From: Flavobacterium haoranii
Lineage (GTDB): Bacteria > Bacteroidota > Bacteroidia > Flavobacteriales > Flavobacteriaceae
Reading direction: 5' to 3'
NCBI RefSeq assembly: GCF_009363055.1
Contig: NZ_CP045292.1
Span: 806,001-870,000, forward strand
DNA length: 64,000 bases
Shown here: piece after piece, positions 37,205-45,647 of the stretch
Layout: each line of letters starts with the position of its first letter
How positions within the stretch are numbered: the stretch's first letter is position 1
Translations under genes and position numbers: made by a program
The notes under the pieces: generated by a model
What the model was told of the DNA's origin: nothing
Database searches by the model: none
Seen by the model: the letters and a program-made list of their open reading frames with translations, nothing else

Positions 37205-38443
37205 TTATAGATAAATCATTGCTTGAAGAGTTACAGTTCCTACTGCATCAGCTTCTCCATATTTTAAATTTTGATATTCTAATGATAATTTAGAATGATG
37301 TCCTTTTAAGAAAACATTTCCACCAATACCAAATTGAGTAGCGTTATCATCTATAGCATCAATTTGTCTGTTTGCGAATGAAACATATGGCTGAAATTTA
37401 GTTGGTTTAGCAGAAGGAATCACATATCCTACATGACCATATAGAATTGAACCTGTTTCGTAAGTTGTTCCTAAAACAAAATCTTTACCATAGTTAGAAT
37501 TTTGGTACATAGCATAAGCAGTAATAGCACTACCACTTCCTAGAGGAGCATCATAAAATGCATCAACAGCGAATATTGAAACATTTTCTCCACTTAAATT
37601 TCCAGTAGCATCTGCAACAACAGAACCATTTGGATGAGCAAAAAATCCAGCACCAATATTAAATACTTTTTTATCTCCTAAATAAGTTCCCACTTTGTAG
37701 GGTAAAAACATACTTTCTTGATCTAAAAAGTTATATTCGAAATAACCTGCAAAAGTTTTTCCTGCTTTTTTACTTCCTAATAATCTTCTTCCTGTGTAAG
37801 TAGCAGGTCCGTCTGCTGCTGGCACAGCACTTGCAGATAAATTATTTGTTAAAGCATCATTGATTGAAACTCTATATTGAAATTTTCCAAAAGAACCTTT
37901 TGCAAAAACACCCACCGGACGCGCAAATTGATCTGCTAAACCTAAAGTTGCCCAACCTTGACGGAAATTATCTAAGGTTAAAATATTTAAAGTACTGCTA
38001 TTATTTAGACGTGAAATCCCGTTCCAATAATGTAAACCTCCACCAATTGAATGCTTATTTGTTTTGCCTAAGTTATATTGTACGTAAGCATCATGCATAA
38101 AAAGTTGCGACTTTTCACCAGTACCTGTTGGACTTAGACCGTCTGCATTTAAACTGTTTAATCCAAAATGGGTAACGATTAAAAATTTAGGACTAATTTG
38201 AGAGTATAGTAAAACCCTTGCTCTACGAACACTAAAATCTATTTCAGATTGCTCATTACCATTCGCATCTAAGGGTTTATCTCCGTTATATTGTGCCCAA
38301 ACTTGAGCCCAAGAAATGATTCTAAAATACTTTGAACCATCTTCATTAATGTTTACTTTAAGCCCACCCGCATAATCTGGTGAACCTTGTCCTAATGCTA
38401 TAGCAGAAGCAAATAGTCCAGTTAATAATAAAAGTTTTCTCAT
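37205..38443 (-). CDS. Outer-membrane porin of the acetate transport operon
   Basis: This 412-residue protein has a signal peptide (MRKLLLLTGLFASAIALGQ) and alternating hydrophobic/polar strands typical of a beta-barrel porin (RIISWAQVWAQYN, RRARVLLYSQISPKFLIVTH, YEYNFL-like strands). It ends with LQAMIYL, with an aromatic residue near the C-terminus as in barrel proteins. It resembles the phosphate-selective-porin-like proteins of Bacteroidetes. As first gene of the porin-DUF4212-actP operon it probably lets short acids cross the outer membrane. The specificity is inferred from context. Confidence 0.82.
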   Translation of the reverse strand: MRKLLLLTGLFASAIALGQGSPDYAGGLKVNINEDGSKYFRIISWAQVWAQYNGDKPLDANGNEQSEIDFSVRRARVLLYSQISPKFLIVTHFGLNSLNADGLSPTGTGEKSQLFMHDAYVQYNLGKTNKHSIGGGLHYWNGISRLNNSSTLNILTLDNFRQGWATLGLADQFARPVGVFAKGSFGKFQYRVSINDALTNNLSASAVPAADGPATYTGRRLLGSKKAGKTFAGYFEYNFLDQESMFLPYKVGTYLGDKKVFNIGAGFFAHPNGSVVADATGNLSGENVSIFAVDAFYDAPLGSGSAITAYAMYQNSNYGKDFVLGTTYETGSILYGHVGYVIPSAKPTKFQPYVSFANRQIDAIDDNATQFGIGGNVFLKGHHSKLSLEYQNLKYGEADAVGTVTLQAMIYL

Positions 38444-38553
38444 AATATATAGTTTGGTTAAATTTTTGACTATTTCGTTATTTAGTCATAGCCAAATTCT
38501 ATATTTATGATGAAGAAAAAAAAATGATATATATATCTGTAAACTAAATATAG

Positions 38554-38973
38554 TTAATCTTTAAAACGCTCCCATTTTATCAGCATAAACTTGTCTCCGA
38601 GCTCAGTAATAATCATACCTGCTCCAGATAATTGATCTTTATTTTTTAAGTATTCTACCAATTCATTGTGTTTGAAAATTTTATATGTTGGATGATAACT
38701 TGGATGTGGTGGTCGTTTAATTTTAAACTCTTTTACCCAGTTACTTACAGAAACATGAGAAACTCCGATAATTCTTTCAATTTCTCTATAACTTAATCCT
38801 TCTAAATAAAGCTGTAAAGCCTTAATTACATAGTAATCATCTATCTTTTTACCTAGTTTATTTACGGTAAAATAATAATTGCAAGATTTACATAAATAAC
38901 GCTGTCTATCTTTGATTACACCACTTTTTACTATGTTGATGTTTTGGCATTTAGGGCATGAAATTTCGTCCAT
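38554..38973 (-). CDS. IS1-type zinc-ribbon/HTH protein, possible domesticated regulator
   Basis: This 139-residue protein has a four-cysteine zinc ribbon (Cys6, Cys9, Cys28, Cys31; CPKC and CKSC) followed by an HTH segment (SYREIERIIGVSHVSVSNWV, about 58-78). This is the architecture of InsA, the N-terminal DNA-binding part of IS1/IS1595-family transposases. There is no DDE catalytic domain and there are no terminal inverted repeats nearby. A unique C-terminal domain (about 95-139, GAGMIITELGDKFMLIKWE) looks intact. It lies 110 bases upstream of the porin operon on the same strand, so it may be a transposase-derived regulator of the acetate genes. That role is inference. Confidence 0.8.
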   Translation of the reverse strand: MDEISCPKCQNINIVKSGVIKDRQRYLCKSCNYYFTVNKLGKKIDDYYVIKALQLYLEGLSYREIERIIGVSHVSVSNWVKEFKIKRPPHPSYHPTYKIFKHNELVEYLKNKDQLSGAGMIITELGDKFMLIKWERFKD

Positions 38974-39301
38974 ATATATAATTTTTGCATAAATATACTA
39001 ATTTTGCAAATACAATTATCAAAATCATTAAAAATTTTATCTAAAAAACACTATTCATAAAAAAAAACATCAATTTTTACATAAAATTAATTTTTAATCT
39101 AAATTGTCAAATATCTGCAAAATCAACACACATACATGATTATAATATTCAAATTTTGTACAAACAATTAAATTCATATTCTTTTTCTGACATTTTTATC
39201 AACCAATACATTACCTAATTGTTAGTTTCAATCAGATAATTTCATAAAAAGTCAACTTTAATATAATTTTACCTTTTTTGTATATTTACTTAAAAAATAC
39301 T
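38974..39301. other. A/T-rich intergenic region upstream of the zinc-ribbon and chimeric genes
   Basis: This 328-base region separates two divergent genes. I see no conserved ORF, tRNA or strong hairpin in it. A TAATTTTG at 38999-39006 and a TATATTTA at 39281-39288 resemble promoter -7 boxes, but neither has a convincing TTG at the right distance. Confidence 0.6.
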
Positions 39302-40093
39302 TTGAAAAGAATTACCTACATCTGTTTATATTTCGTTTTACATACAATCGTTTCTATTTCAAGCGAGCTCCCACCTATTGTAAAGTTTAGTCCGTCGCAA
39401 TATAATGCTGGTAATCAAAATTGGATGATTACTCAGGATAATAAAAACTTCATGTTTTTTGCGAACAACAATGGCTTATTAGAATATAATGGTTCCGAAT
39501 GGACAACTTATACTTCTCCTAATGAAACCATTATTCGTTCAGTTAAAGCAGTCGATGACAAAATATATACAGGTTGTTATATGGAGTTTGGTTATTGGAA
39601 ACGAAAAGCAGATAATAGTCTAAAATATTATTCATTGAGTCAAAAAATCAAAAGTAAAATACTTGATGACGAACAATTTTGGAACATTTTAAACTATGAG
39701 AATTGGATCATCTTTCAATCTTTAAATCAAATTTTTATTTACAATACTGAAAAAGATAATTTCAGAATTGTTACACCAAAAAAAAGTATTACAAAAGCCT
39801 TTTTAGCAAATGAAACCGTTTATTTTCAAGTATATAATGAAGGATTATATGAAGTTAATAATGGTAATTCAAAATTAGTTTGCTCTATTATACGACCAAT
39901 AAAAGAACTTCGAGATTTTAAAATGGTAGAATTAAATCCTAATGAAACTAAAGTAGTTACTTTTAAAATCAATAAAGAAACTATAGGATTCTATAACAAT
40001 AATTTAGATTGGATTGTAGAACCTGGAGCATTTAATCTTTTTATAGGTGGAAGTTCCGATAAAACTCTTCAAACAAAATTTAGTTATGAATAA
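39302..40093 (+). pseudogene. Chimeric gene: propeller sensor N-terminus fused to GH3 beta-glucosidase C-terminus
   Basis: The 263-residue product (TTG start, signal peptide KRITYICLYFVLHTIV) has two unrelated halves. Residues 1-193 match the start of the large propeller/triple-tyrosine LuxR-type sensors that sit beside SusC/D loci in flavobacteria (LPPIVKFSPSQYNAGNQNWM, NNGLLEYNGSEW, TGCYMEFGYW). From about residue 196 the sequence is the final Fn3-like domain of a GH3 beta-glucosidase (RPIKELRDFKMVELNPNE, VEPGAFNLFIGGSS, then the normal end). The join is in frame, near 39881-39890. This looks like the scar of a deletion that removed most of the sensor and everything up to the end of a glucosidase gene. 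It is unlikely to keep either function. A strong terminator follows. Confidence 0.85.
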
Positions 40094-40094
40094 C

Positions 40095-40127
40095 AAAAAA
40101 GGCATTCTTACGAATGCCTTTTTTGTT
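40095..40127. terminator. Bidirectional terminator between the chimeric gene and the E1 gene
   Basis: The 13-bp arms AAAAAAGGCATTC and GAATGCCTTTTTT enclose a TTAC loop. The hairpin serves the convergent genes on both sides. Confidence 0.88.
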
Positions 40128-42104
40128 TTAATATGCTAGTAAATCTTTCAACTCTTTTTCAAAACGTTGTTTCGGTAAATATTGATCTTCCAATGCTTTT
40201 ACAAATGGAATAGCTGTTTCAATACTTCCTACACGCTTAACTGGAGCGTCTAAATATTCAAAACAATTTTCCATAATCATAGAGGAAATATCACTTGCAA
40301 CACTTCCAAATAATGTATCCTCAGTTAATATAATTACTTTATTCGTTTTCTTAACCGAATTGAAAATAGTTTCCCAATCCATTGGTTGTAAAGTTCTTAA
40401 GTCAATCAAATCAGCAGAAATCTCTGGATTTTTATTTAATGTATCTAGAGCCCAATGAACTCCAGCTCCAAATGAAATAACCGTTACTTGATTTCCTTCT
40501 TTAATTAAAGATGCCTTCCCTAATGGTAAAGTGTAATAATCTTTAGGAACATCTTGATAAATACTTCTATACAATTGTTTATGTTCGAAGAATAAAACCG
40601 GATTTGGATCATTAATTGCTGTATTCAATAAACCTTTAGCATCATAAGGAAATGCTGGATAAACTACTTTTAAACCTGGTGTTTTGGTAAACCAAGCTTC
40701 ATTAGTTTGAGAATGGAAAGGCCCCGCTTGTGTTCCTCCACCGCAAGGCATACGAACTACAACATCAGACTTTTCTCCCCAACGGTATTTTTGTTTGGCT
40801 AATAAATTCACAATTGGATTGAATCCTGTAGAAACGAAATCTGCAAATTGCATTTCCATAACCGCTTTGTGTCCATTAATTGACAATCCATTTGCTGCGG
40901 ATACAACTGCGCTTTCACAAATTGGCGTATTGCGAACGCGTTCTTTACCAAACGCATCAACAAAACCTTCCGTTATTTTGAAAGCTCCACCATATTCTGC
41001 AATATCTTGTCCCATGATAACTAAGTTTTCATGGCGCTCCATAGATTGTTTTAAACCTTGTGAAATGGCATCAATCACACGTATATTTTCAATTTCATTA
41101 GAAGGAGTAACTTCTTGATATTGAAATTCTTCATACATATCATTTAACTCTTCAGTTAAATCAGCAACAATATCCGATTGTGCTAGTGTAATAGCCCAAT
41201 TTTCATTGATTTCATTCTTAAATTCTTCTCTAATTTGAGCGTCTTGATCTTCCGTTAATACCGAAGTTCGTAACAAGAAATCTTTATAATTTTCAATTGG
41301 ATCTTTCTTTGCCCATTCGTCCATTAATTCCTGTGGAACATATTTTGTTCCACTCGCCTCTTCATGACCACGCATTCTGAAGGTTTTGAATTCTAATAAA
41401 ATCGGACGTGGATTTTCAATCATTGAAGCTTTTAATTCTTCCATTTTAGTGAATACTTCTAAAATGTTATTTCCATCAATAATATGACTTTCCATTCCGT
41501 AGCCAACACCTTTATCAGCTAAATTTTCACAACGATATTGTTCGTTTGTTGGAGTTGATAATCCGTAACCATTGTTTTCAATTACAAAGAAAACAGGTAA
41601 TTCCCAAACTGCTGCAATATTTAATGCTTCATGGAAATCTCCTTCCGAAGTTGCTCCTTCACCAGTAAAAACAGCTGTAACCTTATTATTTTTCTTTAAT
41701 TTATTGGCCAATGCAATTCCGTCTGCAATTCCCATTTGTGGACCCAAATGCGAAATCATTCCAATTATCTTAAATTCTTGCGTACCGAAGTGAAAACTTC
41801 TATCACGACCTTTAGTAAAACCTTCTTTTTTACCTTGCCATTGCGAAAATAAACGATGTAATGGAATTTCACGTGTAGTAAAAACTCCTAAATTACGGTG
41901 CATCGGTAAAATATATTCATCTTTATCTAAAGCTGAAGTAATACCAACTGAAATAGCTTCCTGACCAATACCTGAAAACCATTTAGAAACCTTACCTTGA
42001 CGAAGTAAAATCAGCATTTTTTCTTCTATCATTCTTGGTTTCAATAACTTTTTATATAAATCTAATAATTGCTCGTTTGTTAAGCTTTTTCTATCAAAGT
42101 TCAT
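40128..42104 (-). CDS. 2-oxoacid dehydrogenase E1, fused alpha and beta subunits
   Basis: This 658-residue protein joins the E1-alpha part (about 1-310) and the E1-beta part (about 335-658) of a thiamine-diphosphate-dependent 2-oxoacid dehydrogenase, usually two proteins. The ThDP/Mg motif is GEGATSEGDFHEALNIA; GYGLSTPTNEQ, FRMRGHEEASGT and EFADF-like MEMQFADFVSTGFNP are family-typical. CGGGTQAGPFHSQ and ILTEDTLFGSVASD mark the beta half. It resembles branched-chain 2-oxoacid dehydrogenases, converting 2-oxoacids to acyl-CoA with E2 and E3, which are not in the window. Pyruvate as substrate is not excluded. Confidence 0.9.
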   Translation of the reverse strand: MNFDRKSLTNEQLLDLYKKLLKPRMIEEKMLILLRQGKVSKWFSGIGQEAISVGITSALDKDEYILPMHRNLGVFTTREIPLHRLFSQWQGKKEGFTKGRDRSFHFGTQEFKIIGMISHLGPQMGIADGIALANKLKKNNKVTAVFTGEGATSEGDFHEALNIAAVWELPVFFVIENNGYGLSTPTNEQYRCENLADKGVGYGMESHIIDGNNILEVFTKMEELKASMIENPRPILLEFKTFRMRGHEEASGTKYVPQELMDEWAKKDPIENYKDFLLRTSVLTEDQDAQIREEFKNEINENWAITLAQSDIVADLTEELNDMYEEFQYQEVTPSNEIENIRVIDAISQGLKQSMERHENLVIMGQDIAEYGGAFKITEGFVDAFGKERVRNTPICESAVVSAANGLSINGHKAVMEMQFADFVSTGFNPIVNLLAKQKYRWGEKSDVVVRMPCGGGTQAGPFHSQTNEAWFTKTPGLKVVYPAFPYDAKGLLNTAINDPNPVLFFEHKQLYRSIYQDVPKDYYTLPLGKASLIKEGNQVTVISFGAGVHWALDTLNKNPEISADLIDLRTLQPMDWETIFNSVKKTNKVIILTEDTLFGSVASDISSMIMENCFEYLDAPVKRVGSIETAIPFVKALEDQYLPKQRFEKELKDLLAY

Positions 42105-42224
42105 TTTGGTTAAAATTTGAGCTCAAAAGTAGTAAAAATAACATTTTGAAAAGTTCATGTTATAAATTTATTCATCGAATAATAAATAATTTAACAATTA
42201 CTAAATCGATTTCAAAAAAATAAC

Positions 42225-42232
42225 TATTTTTG
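42225..42232 (+). promoter_or_regulatory. Possible -7 box upstream of the dioxygenase gene
   Basis: TATTTTTG matches TAnnTTTG 49 bases before the ATG, but no TTG lies at the expected distance, so support is partial. Confidence 0.35.
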
Positions 42233-42280
42233 TTAGTTGTTACTTATTTTAGTAACGATATAATTTTACTTATTTATAGA

Positions 42281-43234
42281 ATGCAAACAATACCTAGTGT
42301 AGACTTGCGTGATTTCCTATCGGATGATCCGGTACGCAAACAAAAATTTGTAAATGAAATCGGTAAAGCTTACGAAGAAATTGGCTTCGTAGCATTAAAA
42401 GGTCATTTCCTAGATGACGAATTAGTTGATGAATTGTACTCTGAAGTACGCAATTTCTTCAACTTACCTTTAGAGGTTAAAGAAAAATATGAAATCCCTG
42501 GTATTGGCGGACAAAGAGGTTATGTTTCTTTTGGTAAAGAACATGCTAAAGGTCGTTCTGCAGGTGATTTAAAAGAATTCTGGCATTTTGGTCAGTATGT
42601 TTCTGAAGGTTCAAAATGGGCTGGAGAATATCCTGATAATGTAGATGTTACTGAATTACCAAAATTTAATACTGTTGGTAAAGAAGCATATCAAATGCTT
42701 GAAAAAACTGGTCAGTATGTTTTAAGAGCTTTAGCACTTTATGTTGGTTTAAATGAATTTTATTTTGACCAATACATTAAAGATGGTAACTCTATTTTAA
42801 GACCAATTCACTATCCTCCTATTACTGAAGAACCAAAAGAAGGAGCTGTTCGTGCTGCTGCTCATGGTGATATCAACTTGATTACTCTTTTAATGGGAGC
42901 ACAAGGAAAAGGACTTCAAGTTCAAAACCATGCAGGAGAATGGATTGATGCCATTGCACAACCAGATGAATTAATGATTAACGTTGGGGATATGTTATCA
43001 AGACATACTAACAATAAATTAAAATCAACAATTCACCAAGTGGTTAATCCTCCTAGGGAATTATGGGGAACATCTCGATATTCTATTCCTTTCTTTATGC
43101 ATCCAGTGAGTGATATGAGTTTAAATTGCTTACCTCAATGTATAGATGAAAATAATCCGAAATTATATGAAGACATAACTGCTGGTGAATTTTTACACGA
43201 GCGTTTAGTGGAATTAGGATTAATCAAGAAATAA
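42281..43234 (+). CDS. Isopenicillin-N-synthase-family Fe(II)/2-oxoglutarate dioxygenase
   Basis: This 317-residue protein belongs to the non-haem iron dioxygenase family. The metal triad is His195 and Asp197 (HGDIN) with His252 (IHQVV). Arg266 in RYSIPFFMHP binds the 2-oxoglutarate carboxylate. The N-terminal DIOX_N region includes SVDLRDFL and YEEIGFVALKGH. The ATG at 42281 is preferred over an upstream start that would add a hydrophobic leader. The real substrate is unknown; members range from plant-like hormone oxidases to antibiotic enzymes, and no biosynthetic cluster surrounds it. A hairpin terminator follows. Confidence 0.88.
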   Translation: MQTIPSVDLRDFLSDDPVRKQKFVNEIGKAYEEIGFVALKGHFLDDELVDELYSEVRNFFNLPLEVKEKYEIPGIGGQRGYVSFGKEHAKGRSAGDLKEFWHFGQYVSEGSKWAGEYPDNVDVTELPKFNTVGKEAYQMLEKTGQYVLRALALYVGLNEFYFDQYIKDGNSILRPIHYPPITEEPKEGAVRAAAHGDINLITLLMGAQGKGLQVQNHAGEWIDAIAQPDELMINVGDMLSRHTNNKLKSTIHQVVNPPRELWGTSRYSIPFFMHPVSDMSLNCLPQCIDENNPKLYEDITAGEFLHERLVELGLIKK

Positions 43235-43251
43235 TTTTTTCAAATCATATT

Positions 43252-43292
43252 AAATTCCAAATTCCAATTTACTTTGGGATTTGGAATTTTTA
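43252..43292 (+). terminator. Terminator of the dioxygenase gene
   Basis: The 16-base arms AAATTCCAAATTCCAA and TTGGGATTTGGAATTT pair with one T-G and are followed by a short T run. Confidence 0.8.
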
Positions 43293-43310
43293 CTTTTAGT
43301 ACCTTTACTT

Positions 43311-43643
43311 ATGGATTTACAAGATCAATTAAAAAAGCTTTTCCCTGATCATCAGCCTTCTAATGAACCTGAAGAAGTTGATGAAAAAGAACATGAATTA
43401 TTCGTTCAAAAGGAACCAATGATTTGTAAGTACGAAAAACGAAAAGGAAAACCCACTACCATAATTTCAGGCTATGAAGGTGAAGATGAAGATTTTAAAC
43501 TTCTTGCTAAAGAAATAAAAAGTAAATTAGCTGTTGGTGGTAGTTTTAAAGATGGCGAAATTATAATACAAGGTGATTATCGCGATAAAATTATGAAAAT
43601 TTTGCAAGACAAAGGATTCAAAACCAAAAGAGTTGGAGGATAA
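43311..43643 (+). CDS. SUI1/eIF1-like translation factor (YciH family)
   Basis: This 110-residue protein matches the bacterial YciH/SUI1 family, related to eukaryotic eIF1. It has KRKGKPTTIISGYEG, then KLLAKEIKSKLAVGGSFKDG and IIQGDYRDKIMKILQDKGF. The ATG at 43311 is chosen because an upstream start would lie in the preceding terminator. In bacteria it is thought to affect start selection fidelity and is not essential. Confidence 0.88.
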   Translation: MDLQDQLKKLFPDHQPSNEPEEVDEKEHELFVQKEPMICKYEKRKGKPTTIISGYEGEDEDFKLLAKEIKSKLAVGGSFKDGEIIIQGDYRDKIMKILQDKGFKTKRVGG

Positions 43644-43646
43644 ATT

Positions 43647-43723
43647 AATTAAAAATTAACAATGGACAATTGATAATTCTAATGCAATTATCAATTGTTA
43701 ATTATTCATTATCAATTAAAAAT
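43647..43723. repeat. A/T-rich palindrome bracketed by a 10-bp direct repeat
   Basis: ACAATTGATAATT (43666-43678) and AATTATCAATTGT (43686-43698) form a perfect 13-bp inverted repeat with a 7-base loop. AATTAAAAAT occurs at 43647-43656 and 43714-43723 on either side. It may be a small mobile or REP-like element, or chance in A/T-rich DNA. It lies directly before the phosphorylase gene and could form an mRNA hairpin in its leader. Confidence 0.6.
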
Positions 43724-43727
43724 ACAA

Positions 43728-44594
43728 ATGATTAAAGATTCAGAATTAATATTAAACCCAGATGGTAGTGTTTATCATATCAATTTAAAACCAGGACAAA
43801 TTGCAAATGATGTCATTTTCGTAGGTGATCAAAATCGTGTTGAAAAAATTACAAAACATTTTGATTCTATTGAGTTTACTACACAAAAACGTGAATTTAA
43901 AACACAAACTGGAATTTATAAAGGAAAAAGAATTACAGTAATGTCTACAGGAATTGGTCCTGACAACATTGATATTGTAATGAATGAATTAGACGCATTA
44001 GTAAATGTAGATTTAATTACAAGAACCGTTAAACCAGAATTAACATCGTTAAATATTGTTCGTATTGGAACTTCAGGTTCTTTACAAGCCGATATTCCAG
44101 TTGATAGTTTTGTAATGAGTCAATTTGGTTTAGGATTAGACAATATGTTGAGATCTTATTTAATTGATGAAGTTTCTGAAACTGAAATTGAAGATGCTTT
44201 TATTTCTCAAACTAATTGGGATTTAAGAAAAGGGCGTCCGTATGTAATTGCTGGAAGTAAAACTTTAGAAAAAAGATTAGAAAGCAATAAAATTTTCAAA
44301 GGATTTACAGGAACTGCTGGCGGTTTTTATGGACCACAAGGAAGAGTTGTTCGCTTAGGAATTCAAGATCCAAATTTGAATAACAAAATGGATAGTTTTA
44401 ATTTCAATGGAACTAGAATGACAAACCTAGAAATGGAAACTGGAGCTATTTATGGCTTAGGAAAACTTTTAGGTCATGAATGTTTATCGATGAATGCTAT
44501 TATTGCAAATAGAGCGACGGGTAATTTTAGTGCAGATCCTTATGCTGTAGTAGATAGTTTAATTGAATATACGCTAAACAAATTAGCTGAGTAA
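43728..44594 (+). CDS. Nucleoside phosphorylase (uridine phosphorylase-like)
   Basis: This 288-residue enzyme of the PNP/UDP family cleaves a nucleoside with phosphate to a base and (deoxy)ribose 1-phosphate. Evidence is DVIFVGDQNRVEKITKHFD (phosphate-site region), TGIGPDNIDIVMNEL, IVRIGTSGSLQADIPVDS, and NLEMETGAIYGLG near the ribose site. The ATG at 43728 starts MIKDSELILNPDG. Uridine is the best guess for the substrate. The gene has no partner next to it and is followed by a repeat-containing intergenic region. Confidence 0.86.
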   Translation: MIKDSELILNPDGSVYHINLKPGQIANDVIFVGDQNRVEKITKHFDSIEFTTQKREFKTQTGIYKGKRITVMSTGIGPDNIDIVMNELDALVNVDLITRTVKPELTSLNIVRIGTSGSLQADIPVDSFVMSQFGLGLDNMLRSYLIDEVSETEIEDAFISQTNWDLRKGRPYVIAGSKTLEKRLESNKIFKGFTGTAGGFYGPQGRVVRLGIQDPNLNNKMDSFNFNGTRMTNLEMETGAIYGLGKLLGHECLSMNAIIANRATGNFSADPYAVVDSLIEYTLNKLAE

Positions 44595-44610
44595 CTTTCA
44601 TTCAGAACAA

Positions 44611-44667
44611 ATTGAGGAATCTCCTAATTATGAGACTTCTCGACTTCGCTCGAAGTGACAAAAAAAC
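44611..44667. repeat. REP-like intergenic palindromic element
   Basis: Two hairpin-forming parts are visible: an imperfect inverted pair GAGGAATCTC ... GAGACTTCTC, and ACTTCG-CT-CGAAGT (44643-44656), followed by GTGACAAAAA. I recognise the phrase CTTCGCTCGAAGTGACA as one seen between genes in many Bacteroidetes genomes, though this cannot be checked here. Confidence 0.6.
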
Positions 44668-44772
44668 ATAAAATGAATAGCAATTAAAAAAGAATACGTT
44701 TGGAATAATAGAATTCCTTGTGTTTAGTATACGTCCAAATAAATTATAAAAATCAAAAGCTTAAAGCAAAAC

Positions 44773-45618
44773 ATGAAAACAATCAAAATAGTTGGCGTTC
44801 CAGAACATTTTAATTTGCCATGGCAAATGTGTATTGAAAACGGCGAATTTGAAGACGCTGGAATCAATTTAGAATGGACAGATATTCCTGAAGGAACTGG
44901 TAAAATGTGTCAAATGCTTCGTGATGGAGAAGCAGATATTGCGGTTATATTAACTGAAGGAATTGTAAAAGACATAATAGCTGGAAATCCGTCTACTATT
45001 GTTCAAGTGTATGTAAAATCGCCTTTAATTTGGGGAATTCATGTTGCTGCAAATTCTAATTACAAAACACTTTCCGATTTAAAAGCAACAAAAGCAGCAA
45101 TTTCTCGTTTTGGTTCTGGTTCGCATTTAATGAGTTTTGTCAATGCGCAAAATCAAGGTTGGAATACAAACGATTTACAATTTGAAATCGTAAATACAAT
45201 CGATGGTGCTGTTGATGCTTTAACTAACGGAAATGCCGATTATTTTATGTGGGAACGTTTTATGACAAAACCTTTAGTTGATAATGGAACGTTTCGTCGT
45301 GTTGCCGATTGCCCAACGCCTTGGCCTTGCTTTGTTATTGCAGTAAGAAATGAAGTATTAGAAAATCAGCAACATATTATTAAACAAATTTTAGATGTAA
45401 TAAACGCTACAACTGAAGAATTTAAACTTATTCCTAGTATCGATAGAACTTTAGCGTCTAAATACAACCAAAAATTAGAAGATATTCAAGAATGGTTATC
45501 TTTAACTCAATGGTCACAAAAACAAATAGATAAAGCAACTTTAGAAAAAGTAAAATCGCAATTATTTTCGTTAAATATTATTGAAAAAAAGTTACCATTT
45601 GAAATGATAGCTAAATAA
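44773..45618 (+). CDS. Orphan periplasmic-binding-fold protein without signal peptide
   Basis: This 281-residue protein has the SsuA/ThiY-type substrate-binding fold: KIVGVPEHFNLPW, LRDGEADIAVILTEGIV, TLSDLKATKAAISRFGSGSH, GAVDALTNGNADYFMWE. The start lacks a signal peptide, so it is probably cytoplasmic. No ABC permease or ATPase gene is near, although related genes usually sit with them. It may bind a ligand inside the cell, or partner with a distant transporter. CPTPWPCFV is an unusual cysteine-containing segment. A transglutaminase-like gene follows after 29 bases, so the two may be co-transcribed. Confidence 0.8.
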   Translation: MKTIKIVGVPEHFNLPWQMCIENGEFEDAGINLEWTDIPEGTGKMCQMLRDGEADIAVILTEGIVKDIIAGNPSTIVQVYVKSPLIWGIHVAANSNYKTLSDLKATKAAISRFGSGSHLMSFVNAQNQGWNTNDLQFEIVNTIDGAVDALTNGNADYFMWERFMTKPLVDNGTFRRVADCPTPWPCFVIAVRNEVLENQQHIIKQILDVINATTEEFKLIPSIDRTLASKYNQKLEDIQEWLSLTQWSQKQIDKATLEKVKSQLFSLNIIEKKLPFEMIAK

Positions 45619-45647
45619 ATGCTTATTTTTATCGTTTTAAAAGTAAA

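Noticed and set aside
38554..38973. An insertion sequence of the IS1 family
   Set aside because: Only the zinc-ribbon/HTH part is present. No catalytic domain, terminal inverted repeat or target duplication was found, so it is not a mobile element as it stands.
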